Shown here: positions 1 through 5,652 of the stretch, in pieces | Layout of the letters: each line of letters begins with the position of its first letter | Position numbering within the stretch: the stretch's first letter is position 1 | NCBI GenBank assembly: GCA_028823075.1 | Contig: JAPKCE010000066.1 | Span: 1 to 8,841 of the forward strand | Source of the DNA: Myxococcota bacterium | Lineage (GTDB): Bacteria; Myxococcota; UBA4151 | Direction: 5' to 3' | DNA length: 8,841 nt | Program-made: the position numbers and the translations under genes | Notes under the pieces: generated by a model | The model's database searches: none | What the model was told of the DNA's origin: nothing | The model's input: the letters and a program-made list of their open reading frames with translations, nothing else

Positions 1-1147
1 CTACACGACTCTGCGGGGCGGCTTCATGACGCCCGCGTTGCATCTTCCAAAAGACCTGACCGTCTTGAAAGATGCGCACTTGATCGGCTGCCGTTGCATA
101 GAAAACACCGCTGGTAAGAAGCACCGCCAAAGCGGTTTGCACGATCGCCGCAACTAAATTGTCTTGGCCCGTCGCCCGTTCGATGAGCTGACCTAGCCCT
201 TTCCCAATGAGAATGGCCATTCCGAGCAGCATCGGTAGCGCGTAGCTTGGGTCGCCGTGGACGGGGTGAACAACCGGCGCCAAGCCAGTGAGCAAAGGAG
301 CAACAACCGCTACCGGCAAAAACCGTCTCGCCGGCTCGGCGAGTAAATTACCGAAGCGGTCGAGCAAAGCGAGCGCTCCTGTAAACACAAAGAATAGTGC
401 CGTCAGAAGGGTGGAAGCGCCCTCAAGCCCCAAACGTGCCTGAGCGACCTCGGGAGCCCAGGGTAAGTATTCGCCGATGCGCCAGCCCGAGAAGAGATTG
501 ATCCAAGTCTGCCCAGCAAGGGCCAAAACATGCCCAGCGTCCATGGGGGTGAGGGCGACCCAGGCGGCGAGAGGTAATGAAAAAAGCACCAGCATAAGCG
601 GTTTACGCAAGGCGTCGCAGCCTTCCTTATCGCTGTTTAGCCAGATCAGCGGCGCCGCGCAGACACCGATGGGATGCGCTAGGCTCGGCGCGAGCAACAG
701 AATCATACGCAGGCGCGACGAGGCGCCATTCCACAGCGTGGCGCTGAGTACCAACAACAACAGCGCTAGAGCTAAACCCGTGTTGTCGAGTTTCATCACC
801 GCGGCGATTCCTGCCGGGTGAACCATGATCATCGCTGCGGCGATTCCGGCGCCCGCCGCATGAACACCAGCGCGTCCTAGACCGGCCGCGAGCAGCGCAG
901 CGGAGCTCGCCAAGCAGACGAGGCCCACCAAACGAATGCCAGTGGGGTTAAGATACGCAAAACTATCGAGCAGCAGTTGAACCAGTCCACCGAGCGGTTG
1001 CTGCCAAGACAGGTCTTGTGTCGCTAAGAGATCGATCCCGAGTACAAAACTATAGGCCGTCTTACCGAAAAAGGCGGGGCCATAGAGTAAAAGCCCCAAA
1101 AGAAGAGGCAGGGCGATGGCGAGGGAATGCGGTTTATTTTCGTTCAT
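1..1147 (-). CDS. Multi-pass membrane protein, possible GT-C/TMTC-like glycosyltransferase (3' end beyond window)
   Basis: An open frame runs on the minus strand from an ATG at 1147-1145 to the window edge, 382 codons without a stop, so the C-terminus is not visible. The protein begins MNENKPHSLAIALPLLLG and is almost entirely hydrophobic segments joined by short loops, so it is an inner-membrane protein. The layout resembles TMTC-type protein O-mannosyltransferases and GT39-like GT-C enzymes: a short first loop containing Asp, then QPLGGLVQLL...LNPTGIRLVGL (about residues 50-75), an HPAG motif (about 110-113) where TMTC proteins carry HPxxTE, and later a PVHGDPSYALPMLLGMA stretch (about 295-311) resembling the family's DRYxYLPxxG region. 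TMTC-like proteins often end in TPRs, which would lie outside the window. No strong Shine-Dalgarno precedes the ATG. The membrane nature and reading frame are secure. The family call is a distant resemblance, and the protein may simply be an uncharacterised membrane protein. Its position back-to-back with a pilin and near glycosyltransferases makes a glycosylation role plausible but unproven. Confidence 0.75.
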   Translation of the reverse strand, partial: MNENKPHSLAIALPLLLGLLLYGPAFFGKTAYSFVLGIDLLATQDLSWQQPLGGLVQLLLDSFAYLNPTGIRLVGLVCLASSAALLAAGLGRAGVHAAGAGIAAAMIMVHPAGIAAVMKLDNTGLALALLLLVLSATLWNGASSRLRMILLLAPSLAHPIGVCAAPLIWLNSDKEGCDALRKPLMLVLFSLPLAAWVALTPMDAGHVLALAGQTWINLFSGWRIGEYLPWAPEVAQARLGLEGASTLLTALFFVFTGALALLDRFGNLLAEPARRFLPVAVVAPLLTGLAPVVHPVHGDPSYALPMLLGMAILIGKGLGQLIERATGQDNLVAAIVQTALAVLLTSGVFYATAADQVRIFQDGQVFWKMQRGRHEAAPQSRV

Positions 1148-1242
1148 GAATGTTTTTAACGGCCTTTGTGACTATTTTTTTTACCTGCGCATGCGTTGGG
1201 CCTAAATAGCAAGGTGACAAGGGCTGACCACAAGGAGAAATG

Positions 1243-1356
1243 ATGCGTATAAAAGGTGCCAATTCTCGTCAGTCATCGTTGTATATGGGCAGAATTATTA
1301 TTGAAAGTAACGTAGTTAGGCGGTTTTTAGAGGTTGGCACGGTGCTTGCTCTCTAG
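1243..1356 (+). CDS. Doubtful 37-codon small ORF with a strong ribosome binding site
   Basis: AAGGAG at 1232-1237 lies five bases before an ATG at 1243; a second in-frame ATG at 1240 is too close to the SD to be likely. The frame reads MRIKGANSRQSSLYMG and continues to a TAG at 1354-1356. The product is basic with a mildly hydrophobic C-terminal half and I recognise no family. It runs straight through the sigma-54 promoter of pilA and ends six bases after the -12 element. If translated, it must come from a separate upstream promoter, and I see no convincing one. It could be a real small protein, a decayed remnant of an older gene, or chance. Confidence 0.18.
   Translation: MRIKGANSRQSSLYMGRIIIESNVVRRFLEVGTVLAL
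1335..1350 (+). promoter_or_regulatory. Sigma-54 (RpoN) promoter of pilA
   Basis: TGGCACG at 1335-1341, four bases, then TTGCT at 1346-1350 matches the -24/-12 consensus TGGCACG-N4-TTGCW at every defined position. Taking the C of the -12 GC (1349) as -12 puts the start of transcription near 1361 and gives a leader of about 78 bases before pilA. Sigma-54 control with the PilS/PilR two-component system is established for pilin genes in Pseudomonas, Geobacter and Myxococcus, so both the location and the gene fit. Such promoters need an upstream enhancer-binding protein. The AT-rich stretch 1148-1334 is where its sites would lie. Confidence 0.9.
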
Positions 1357-1373
1357 AACGGCGAATACAGAAA

Positions 1374-1394
1374 CGATGTCCGTTGTGGGCATCG
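1374..1394 (+). promoter_or_regulatory. 5'-leader stem-loop of pilA mRNA
   Basis: CGATGTCC (1374-1381) pairs with GGGCATCG (1387-1394) as eight consecutive pairs including one G-U, closing a five-base GUUGU loop. It starts about 14 bases into the transcript predicted from the sigma-54 promoter. A 5'-proximal hairpin is a known way of stabilising abundant mRNAs, which suits a pilin. It also buries an in-frame ATG at 1376-1378 and so disfavours that start codon. The pairing is seen in the sequence; its function is inferred. Confidence 0.5.
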
Positions 1395-1426
1395 AAAACT
1401 CACAAGGGACATTACGTCCAGAGAAA

Positions 1427-1432
1427 GGAAGG
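1427..1432 (+). promoter_or_regulatory. pilA ribosome binding site
   Basis: GGAAGG at 1427-1432 within a purine-rich run lies six bases before ATG 1439. It selects that start over the in-frame ATG at 1376, which has no comparable SD, and over the longer frame that opens at a TTG inside the promoter. The resulting leader peptide MKKKG is the short form typical of type IV prepilins. Confidence 0.75.
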
Positions 1433-1438
1433 AAAGTC

Positions 1439-1933
1439 ATGAAGAAAAAAGGCTTTACTCTTATCGAGCTGATGATCGTGGTTGCGATTATTGGTATCTT
1501 GGCGATGATCGCTATCCCGAACTTTATCAAGTTCCAGTGCCGTGCAAAGCAGTCGGAAGCTAAGAGCAACTTGAAAGCTCTTTTCCAGGCTCAAAAGTCG
1601 TACTTCGCGGAGTATGATGAGTACAGCAACCTGAACACTATCGGTTTCGATCCCGAACCCGGCAATCGCTACACCTACTGCAACACCCCGCGTGATTGCC
1701 GTAACTGCGAAGCTGGCCCCACGTCGAACTCCGGTTTCCCTCGTGCCATGTGCAACGGTGTTGGTGCGACCCAGAACAGCTGCTCGACGCCGCCAAACCA
1801 TACAGCGGAAGAAGCTGCGAACGACATGTTCACGGCTTGTGCAACGGGTAATATCGATAACAACGATGATGTCGATTCCTGGCGCATGACCGACGCAAAC
1901 GCTATGGTCAACGACGACAACGATTGCGTTTAG
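1439..1933 (+). CDS. pilA: PilA, type IV major pilin (prepilin)
   Basis: This 164-residue prepilin is the structural subunit of a type IV pilus. The leader MKKKG is cut by prepilin peptidase PilD after Gly5, leaving FTLIELMIVVAIIGILAM with the invariant Glu at mature position 5 and N-methylated Phe1. The hydrophobic helix continues into IPNFIKFQCRAKQSEAKSNL, which I recall as nearly identical to M. xanthus PilA, as is the later GFDPEPGNRYTY segment. The mature 159 residues are shorter than the M. xanthus pilin as I remember it (over 200). Eight cysteines are present, at prepilin residues 34, 81, 87, 90, 105, 115, 134 and 163. Cys34 lies in the N-terminal helix where M. xanthus has Ala; the other seven are in the head. 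The C-terminal part is rich in Asp and Asn (DNNDDVDSW at 140-148). It has its own sigma-54 promoter and terminator. The high similarity at the helix and the genomic context favour major pilin over minor pilin or GspG-type pseudopilin. Confidence 0.95.
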   Translation: MKKKGFTLIELMIVVAIIGILAMIAIPNFIKFQCRAKQSEAKSNLKALFQAQKSYFAEYDEYSNLNTIGFDPEPGNRYTYCNTPRDCRNCEAGPTSNSGFPRAMCNGVGATQNSCSTPPNHTAEEAANDMFTACATGNIDNNDDVDSWRMTDANAMVNDDNDCV

Positions 1934-1950
1934 TCCTGGCTTAGGCTGCT

Positions 1951-1973
1951 GCGGGTGATCCTCGAACACCCGC
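1951..1973 (+). other. GC-rich stem-loop just after pilA
   Basis: GCGGGTG (1951-1957) pairs perfectly with CACCCGC (1967-1973) around a nine-base loop, and two further outer pairs (T1950-G1974 wobble and C1949-G1975) are possible. It begins 17 bases after the pilA stop and lacks a T-tract, so it is not itself a terminator. It may block 3' exonucleases and stabilise the pilA message. Confidence 0.5.
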
Positions 1974-1989
1974 GGATACAGAGTTGAGC

Positions 1990-2024
1990 AACCCCTTGGC
2001 ATCGCCAGGGGGTTTGCTTTTTTT
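1990..2024 (+). terminator. Rho-independent terminator between pilA and the downstream operon
   Basis: AACCCCTTGGC (1990-2000) and GCCAGGGGGTT (2004-2014) form an 11-bp stem with one G-U pair and a three-base ATC loop, followed by a seven-T tract at 2018-2024. It ends 24 bases before the next start codon, so it separates pilin transcription from the seven-gene operon. No convincing promoter is visible between it and 2049, which suggests partial read-through supplies the downstream genes. Confidence 0.9.
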
Positions 2025-2048
2025 CGCCTTTCTAGTCAGTCAAACTCC

Positions 2049-3902
2049 ATGCCTGTGATCGCACCTCATCTGCTCTTGTTACTCGCCTGGTCGGTGACCT
2101 TTCTGAGCGCCCGTGTAAGCCCGGAACTCGCCAGCGCTATCAACAGTGCGGTGTGGATGTTTTGCGCTGCCTATTTGTTGCGCGGGTCGGCTCTGCGCAG
2201 CTCGATGCGCATGACGCTCAGCGGGTTGTCAGCGCTGGCTATCGCGCTGCTCTGGCTGGTCGATAGTTATTCTCTCGTCGACCCTTACAGCGCGCGTTCT
2301 TGGTTACTTGGATGGGCAGCTCCGCTACTCGCTGCCTTTGTCATGGGGCGCCGCGAAGAGGTCTACACGGATCTGCGCCATGGCCTGGCGCGTATTGGCG
2401 CCTTGCTCGGCTTTGCTTGTGTCATGCTGTGGTTTGGCGGTGCCGAGCGCGCCTCGGCCTTGTTTGCCAACCCGAATATCTGCGCCGCTGTGTTGGTGGG
2501 ATGTTTGCCCTGCGTTGCTGTGGTGAAAGGGCGATCAGAACAGGCGCTGCTTTTGTTCGCCATGGTCTTGGGTCTAGCCGCAACCGGATCGCGAGGTGGT
2601 TTGTTAGCCGTTTCGGCGATGGCTGTTTGGGTGGTTGTGATTCGCCGCGGTGATCGCCGCGTGTTGCTCGCTGCTGTGTTGCTCGCCATGGTCAGCGTTC
2701 CATTCGCTATCTCGCGCCTTCAGAAATTAGCCGATGACCCTTACGCCTCAGGTCGCTCTTTGTGGTGGCGAGCCGCCTGGCGTGTCAGCAAAGAGCAGCC
2801 GGCAGGCGTGGGTACGCGCCAGTTCGGTTGGCACGGTTTACGCCAACGCAATGAGGTAAAGGCGCCAGTTTATCGCTATTTGCGTGGTCAGGCCGGCGAG
2901 TCGGCACATAGCGAATGGGTGCAACTCGGTGTCGATCATGGTCCTTTGGGGCCGCTGTTTTTACTGGTCGCTTCCCTAGCTTTGTTGGGCCTTCGAGCGA
3001 AGCGCTTGGAGCAGGTGGCCTTGTTGGGCATCTTGGTTCATGCGCTTGTCGACGGGACTTGGCAGAGCGAGGTCTTGCGCATGTTGCTGCTGATGCACGC
3101 TATGGCGCTTTGGCGCCACGGGCCGGCCTTGCCCTGGCGCTTTCCTGCTCCCGTCGCTTTGGGGCTGATGGTCGCTGCCGTCGTAGCAACGCTGCCCGCT
3201 GGCGCGGCTCAGGTCGCTGAACGCAGCGCCTTGCGCTTTGACCGTTTGGCGCAGCGGCAAGGGCGCGTCGATGAGCGGTCATTACAGCGTTTGCAGCGGG
3301 CTGCGGCTCTTAACCCAGGAGACCCTGACCCCTTGGCGGCTGGCGCCGGGATTTACGCCCGAGTGGGGCGCTGGGAAGCGGCATTTGAAGCGATGGAAGC
3401 GGCGGTCAAACGCGCTCCAGCCCGGCCAGGATTGCGGCGTTTAGCGCTTGATATCTACCTGCGAGCGCAAGCATCAGCTGCTGGCGGTCGCAACGCTGGA
3501 TTGGCTTCGCTAACTCATGCGCACGCCGCAGTTCGCCTGCAACCGATGCACGCTGTCGATCGCTTCGGGCTCGCCGAAGCTGCTCAGCGACTTGGTCAGT
3601 CCGCTCTTGCGCGAAAACAGCTACAATTGGCTCTGGGTTTAGAACCCAATTTCCGCTTAGCCTGGCTAGCCTTAGCCGCTATGGAGCCTTTAAATGCAGA
3701 ACAACACTTGAATCAAGCTAAGCAGATTCGCAGCCAATTGCTCGCACGCTATTGCCCTAAAGGTGAGCCCGGGTGCAGGGATCATCTGAGGCGAGTGATG
3801 ACCCGATTGGAGCTGCGTTTGGTGGGGGATCTAGCGGGAGCACAAGATGTTATCCCGGTGATGGAGCGTTTTGCATTCGTTTCGCCTGCGCCGCGCCGAT
3901 GA
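2049..3902 (+). CDS. O-antigen ligase / PglL-like (Wzy_C) membrane protein with C-terminal TPR region
   Basis: This 617-residue protein has about ten hydrophobic segments up to residue 390, then a soluble TPR-like region. The membrane part carries Wzy_C family landmarks in order: FANPN (139-143), TGSRGG (179-184), SGRSLWWRAAW (234-244), GVGTRQFGW (253-261), and a large periplasmic loop ending in AHSEW (286-290), with the His expected at the active site, followed by LGVDHGPLGPLF. Residues about 403-565 hold helical repeats such as AAALNPGDPDPLAAGAGIYA and LALGLEPNFRLAWLALAAM. Family members transfer lipid-linked glycans to lipid A (WaaL), to pilins (PglL, PilO/TfpO) or polymerise them (Wzy); sequence alone does not decide which. 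Its place directly behind pilA recalls Pseudomonas, where the pilin glycosyltransferase follows pilA, so pilin O-glycosylation is my preferred inference. The start at 2049 has no clear SD. The stop overlaps the next ATG (ATGA). Confidence 0.85.
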   Translation: MPVIAPHLLLLLAWSVTFLSARVSPELASAINSAVWMFCAAYLLRGSALRSSMRMTLSGLSALAIALLWLVDSYSLVDPYSARSWLLGWAAPLLAAFVMGRREEVYTDLRHGLARIGALLGFACVMLWFGGAERASALFANPNICAAVLVGCLPCVAVVKGRSEQALLLFAMVLGLAATGSRGGLLAVSAMAVWVVVIRRGDRRVLLAAVLLAMVSVPFAISRLQKLADDPYASGRSLWWRAAWRVSKEQPAGVGTRQFGWHGLRQRNEVKAPVYRYLRGQAGESAHSEWVQLGVDHGPLGPLFLLVASLALLGLRAKRLEQVALLGILVHALVDGTWQSEVLRMLLLMHAMALWRHGPALPWRFPAPVALGLMVAAVVATLPAGAAQVAERSALRFDRLAQRQGRVDERSLQRLQRAAALNPGDPDPLAAGAGIYARVGRWEAAFEAMEAAVKRAPARPGLRRLALDIYLRAQASAAGGRNAGLASLTHAHAAVRLQPMHAVDRFGLAEAAQRLGQSALARKQLQLALGLEPNFRLAWLALAAMEPLNAEQHLNQAKQIRSQLLARYCPKGEPGCRDHLRRVMTRLELRLVGDLAGAQDVIPVMERFAFVSPAPRR

Positions 3903-4753
3903 AGACTCGTTTTATGTGGCCTTTGTTTGTGGCTTTGTTGTTGCCTTGCACCCTTTGGGCGCACTCCAATCTTGATCAACGTGAAGCGACGCGCCGAGCC
4001 AGCAATCCTTGGCCAGAGCCCCCACCGGTGATGGCGCTCAAAATCAGCGCGCTGGGTTACAGTCATTTTGCAGCCGATATGATGTGGTTGGCGGCGATTC
4101 AGTATTACGGTGCTGAGCGTAACCGAAGTGACGGTCACTTTCGTCTGTTAATACCTTTCTTGCAGCGTGTAACCGCGCTCGACCCCAAATTTGAATACGC
4201 TTACCGTTTTGGCGGTATCTCCGCCGTGGGCGAGGACGGGGCTAATCTCAAAGCCGCTAATGAGTTGCTGCTCGCCGGTGAGAAGGCGCGACCGGATGTT
4301 TGGCGCATCCCCTATATTCGAGCTTCGAACTGCTTGCAGCATGGCGCCGACCGCGCATGTATGGCCTCGGGCTTTGCTGCCGCCGCCAAAGCGCCGGGCA
4401 GTCCCGAATGGTTGGGCCTGCTGGCGAGTCGCCACCTCGAGGGAGAGGAAGGCGAAGCCGCGGCTTTCGATTTACTTGCCCGACTGGTCGAGAACACTCA
4501 AGACGAGATGCTCAAACTGCGCGTCGAAGCGAGACTCGCCGAGTTGAAAATAGGCGTCGACCTGGGCGCCTTGGACTCTGCCCTAGAGCGCTATCGTCAA
4601 CGGCTCGACCAGCCGAAGGCCTGCCCGCGGGATTGGAGCGAGCTGCTCGACGACATCTTGATCCAGGTACCTATCAGCCCCGGTGGTATGCCCTATGAAA
4701 AAAATACTAATTGCGAGCCAGAACCTGCTGGTTTTGGGGAGAGAAAACCGTGA
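3899..4753 (+). CDS. pilG: PilG-like exported helical-repeat protein
   Basis: The predicted product has 284 residues. The start is set by the ATGA overlap with the previous stop; the longer frame from 3773 lies inside the upstream gene and would hide the signal sequence. MKTRFMWPLFVALLLPCTLWA is a signal peptide or anchor, possibly cut after Ala21; the Cys at 17 does not sit in a good lipobox. The core motif from about residue 50 to 71 (ALGYSHFAADMMWLAAIQYYG) is the conserved opening of a family of delta-lineage TPR-like proteins. Helical repeats follow (ALDPKFEYAYRFGG at 93-106; VWRIPYIRASNCLQHG at 134-149), with a C-terminal SPGGMPY segment at 260-266. In M. xanthus, pilG, pilH and pilI follow pilA and are required for type IV pilus assembly; this gene holds the pilG position immediately before the ABC genes. 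I assign it on context plus family type, not on a recalled alignment. It probably acts in the periplasm as partner of the transporter. The stop overlaps the GTG of the next gene. Confidence 0.7.
   Translation: MKTRFMWPLFVALLLPCTLWAHSNLDQREATRRASNPWPEPPPVMALKISALGYSHFAADMMWLAAIQYYGAERNRSDGHFRLLIPFLQRVTALDPKFEYAYRFGGISAVGEDGANLKAANELLLAGEKARPDVWRIPYIRASNCLQHGADRACMASGFAAAAKAPGSPEWLGLLASRHLEGEEGEAAAFDLLARLVENTQDEMLKLRVEARLAELKIGVDLGALDSALERYRQRLDQPKACPRDWSELLDDILIQVPISPGGMPYEKNTNCEPEPAGFGERKP
4736..4743 (+). promoter_or_regulatory. Ribosome binding site that sets the GTG start of the ABC ATPase
   Basis: GGGGAGAG lies six bases before GTG 4750. The frame is also open from an ATG at 4711, but that would add 13 residues (MRARTCWFWGEKT) not typical of the family and lacks a good SD. 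The GTG start gives VSLIEIKGLKKVY, the usual N-terminus of an ABC ATPase, and a GTGA stop-start overlap matching the other junctions of the operon. Confidence 0.7.
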
Positions 4754-5652
4754 GTCTGATCGAAATTAAGGGGCTAAAAAAAGTCTACCGATCGCCATTT
4801 CTACGGCGAGAAGTGGTTGGCCTTGAGCATCTGGATCTAAGTGTTGAGCGCAACGAGATTTTTGGCTTTCTAGGCCCCAACGGCGCGGGAAAAAGCACCA
4901 CGTTAAAGATCCTCACGGGCATTATTCGCGCCAGCGCCGGTAGCGCCACCATCGATGGATTGGCTGTGGGCTCGCCCAAAGCGCGGCGCATGCTCGGTTT
5001 CATGCCGGAGTTCCCGACCTTCCATGACTTCTTGCGCGCCGATGAATTTTTGACCTTCTACGGTGATCTGTCGGGGATGGCGCGCCAGGAACTGCCCCAA
5101 CGCATCGACCAAGTCCTAGAGATGGTTGGCCTGCCCGGTGTTCAGGACCGCCCTTTGCGCTCGTTTTCCAAAGGCATGCTGCAGCGCATTGGGCTGGCTC
5201 AAGCGGTTTTGCATGATCCGGATTTGGTCATTCTCGACGAGCCAATGTCCGGTTTGGACCCTGTCGGACGGCGCGACGTTCGCCAATTAATGACTGGCTT
5301 AAAGGCCGCTGGAAAAACGGTTCTGTTCAGTTCTCATGTGCTCAATGACGTCGAAGAGATCGCCGACCGGGTCACCGTGGTGCGCGAGGGGCGCAATGTA
5401 CTCAGCGGCAGCATAGATGAACTGCTTGGGGGAGAACGCTTTGAATTAGTCGTGAGACAGCGGCCTAGCGCCGGCGAATGGCGCCAGGTCGGCGAAGACT
5501 TTATGATGATCTGCGACGATGAAGAAGCTGCGCAAAGGCAGCTCGCCGAACTTGTTCAAGCTGGCATCTCGGTGCTGCGCTGCCAACGAGAACGGCGAAG
5601 TCTCGAGCAGCTTTTCTTCGAAGACTTTAGACCTTCGGGAGATGCCTCATGA
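4750..5652 (+). CDS. pilH: PilH-like ABC transporter ATP-binding protein
   Basis: The 300-residue product is the ATPase of an ABC-2 type exporter, working at the cytoplasmic face with the permease encoded next. All motifs are present from the GTG start: Walker A GPNGAGKST (42-50), Glu87 in the MPEF Q-loop position where many ABC-2 ATPases also have Glu, signature FSKGM (139-143) in place of LSGGQ as is common in this subfamily, Walker B VILDEP (160-165), D-loop SGLD (167-170) and H-loop His196. A variable C-terminal domain follows from about 222. The nucleotide-binding residues look intact. The order after pilA and pilG matches M. xanthus PilH, which is needed for pilus biogenesis and social motility; its transported substrate is not known to me. 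It lacks the long glycan-binding C-terminal domain of Wzt proteins, which argues against simple O-antigen export. The stop overlaps the ATG of the permease gene. Confidence 0.85.
   Translation: MSLIEIKGLKKVYRSPFLRREVVGLEHLDLSVERNEIFGFLGPNGAGKSTTLKILTGIIRASAGSATIDGLAVGSPKARRMLGFMPEFPTFHDFLRADEFLTFYGDLSGMARQELPQRIDQVLEMVGLPGVQDRPLRSFSKGMLQRIGLAQAVLHDPDLVILDEPMSGLDPVGRRDVRQLMTGLKAAGKTVLFSSHVLNDVEEIADRVTVVREGRNVLSGSIDELLGGERFELVVRQRPSAGEWRQVGEDFMMICDDEEAAQRQLAELVQAGISVLRCQRERRSLEQLFFEDFRPSGDAS

Noticed and set aside
477..821. 114-codon plus-strand ORF
   Set aside because: It lies antisense inside the long minus-strand membrane-protein frame (1-1147), has a low-complexity, uncharacteristic sequence and no SD; the minus-strand frame is open for 382 codons with coherent hydrophobic segments.
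1180..1208. TTTACC, 17 bases, TAAATA as a sigma-70 promoter
   Set aside because: Only four and three of six bases match consensus, in an AT-rich region, so I do not call it.
1261..1296. Inverted repeat AATTCT ... AGAATT as an operator or enhancer site
   Set aside because: The arms are only six bases with a 24-base gap and do not extend; in an AT-rich intergenic stretch this is not distinguishable from chance.
1412..2002. 196-codon minus-strand ORF over pilA
   Set aside because: It is the shadow of the unmistakable pilin frame on the other strand and runs into the terminator hairpin; there is no recognisable domain.
3773..3898. Longer start for the PilG-like gene
   Set aside because: The extension lies wholly inside the upstream gene, would bury the signal peptide at residue 43, and ignores the ATGA overlap at 3899.
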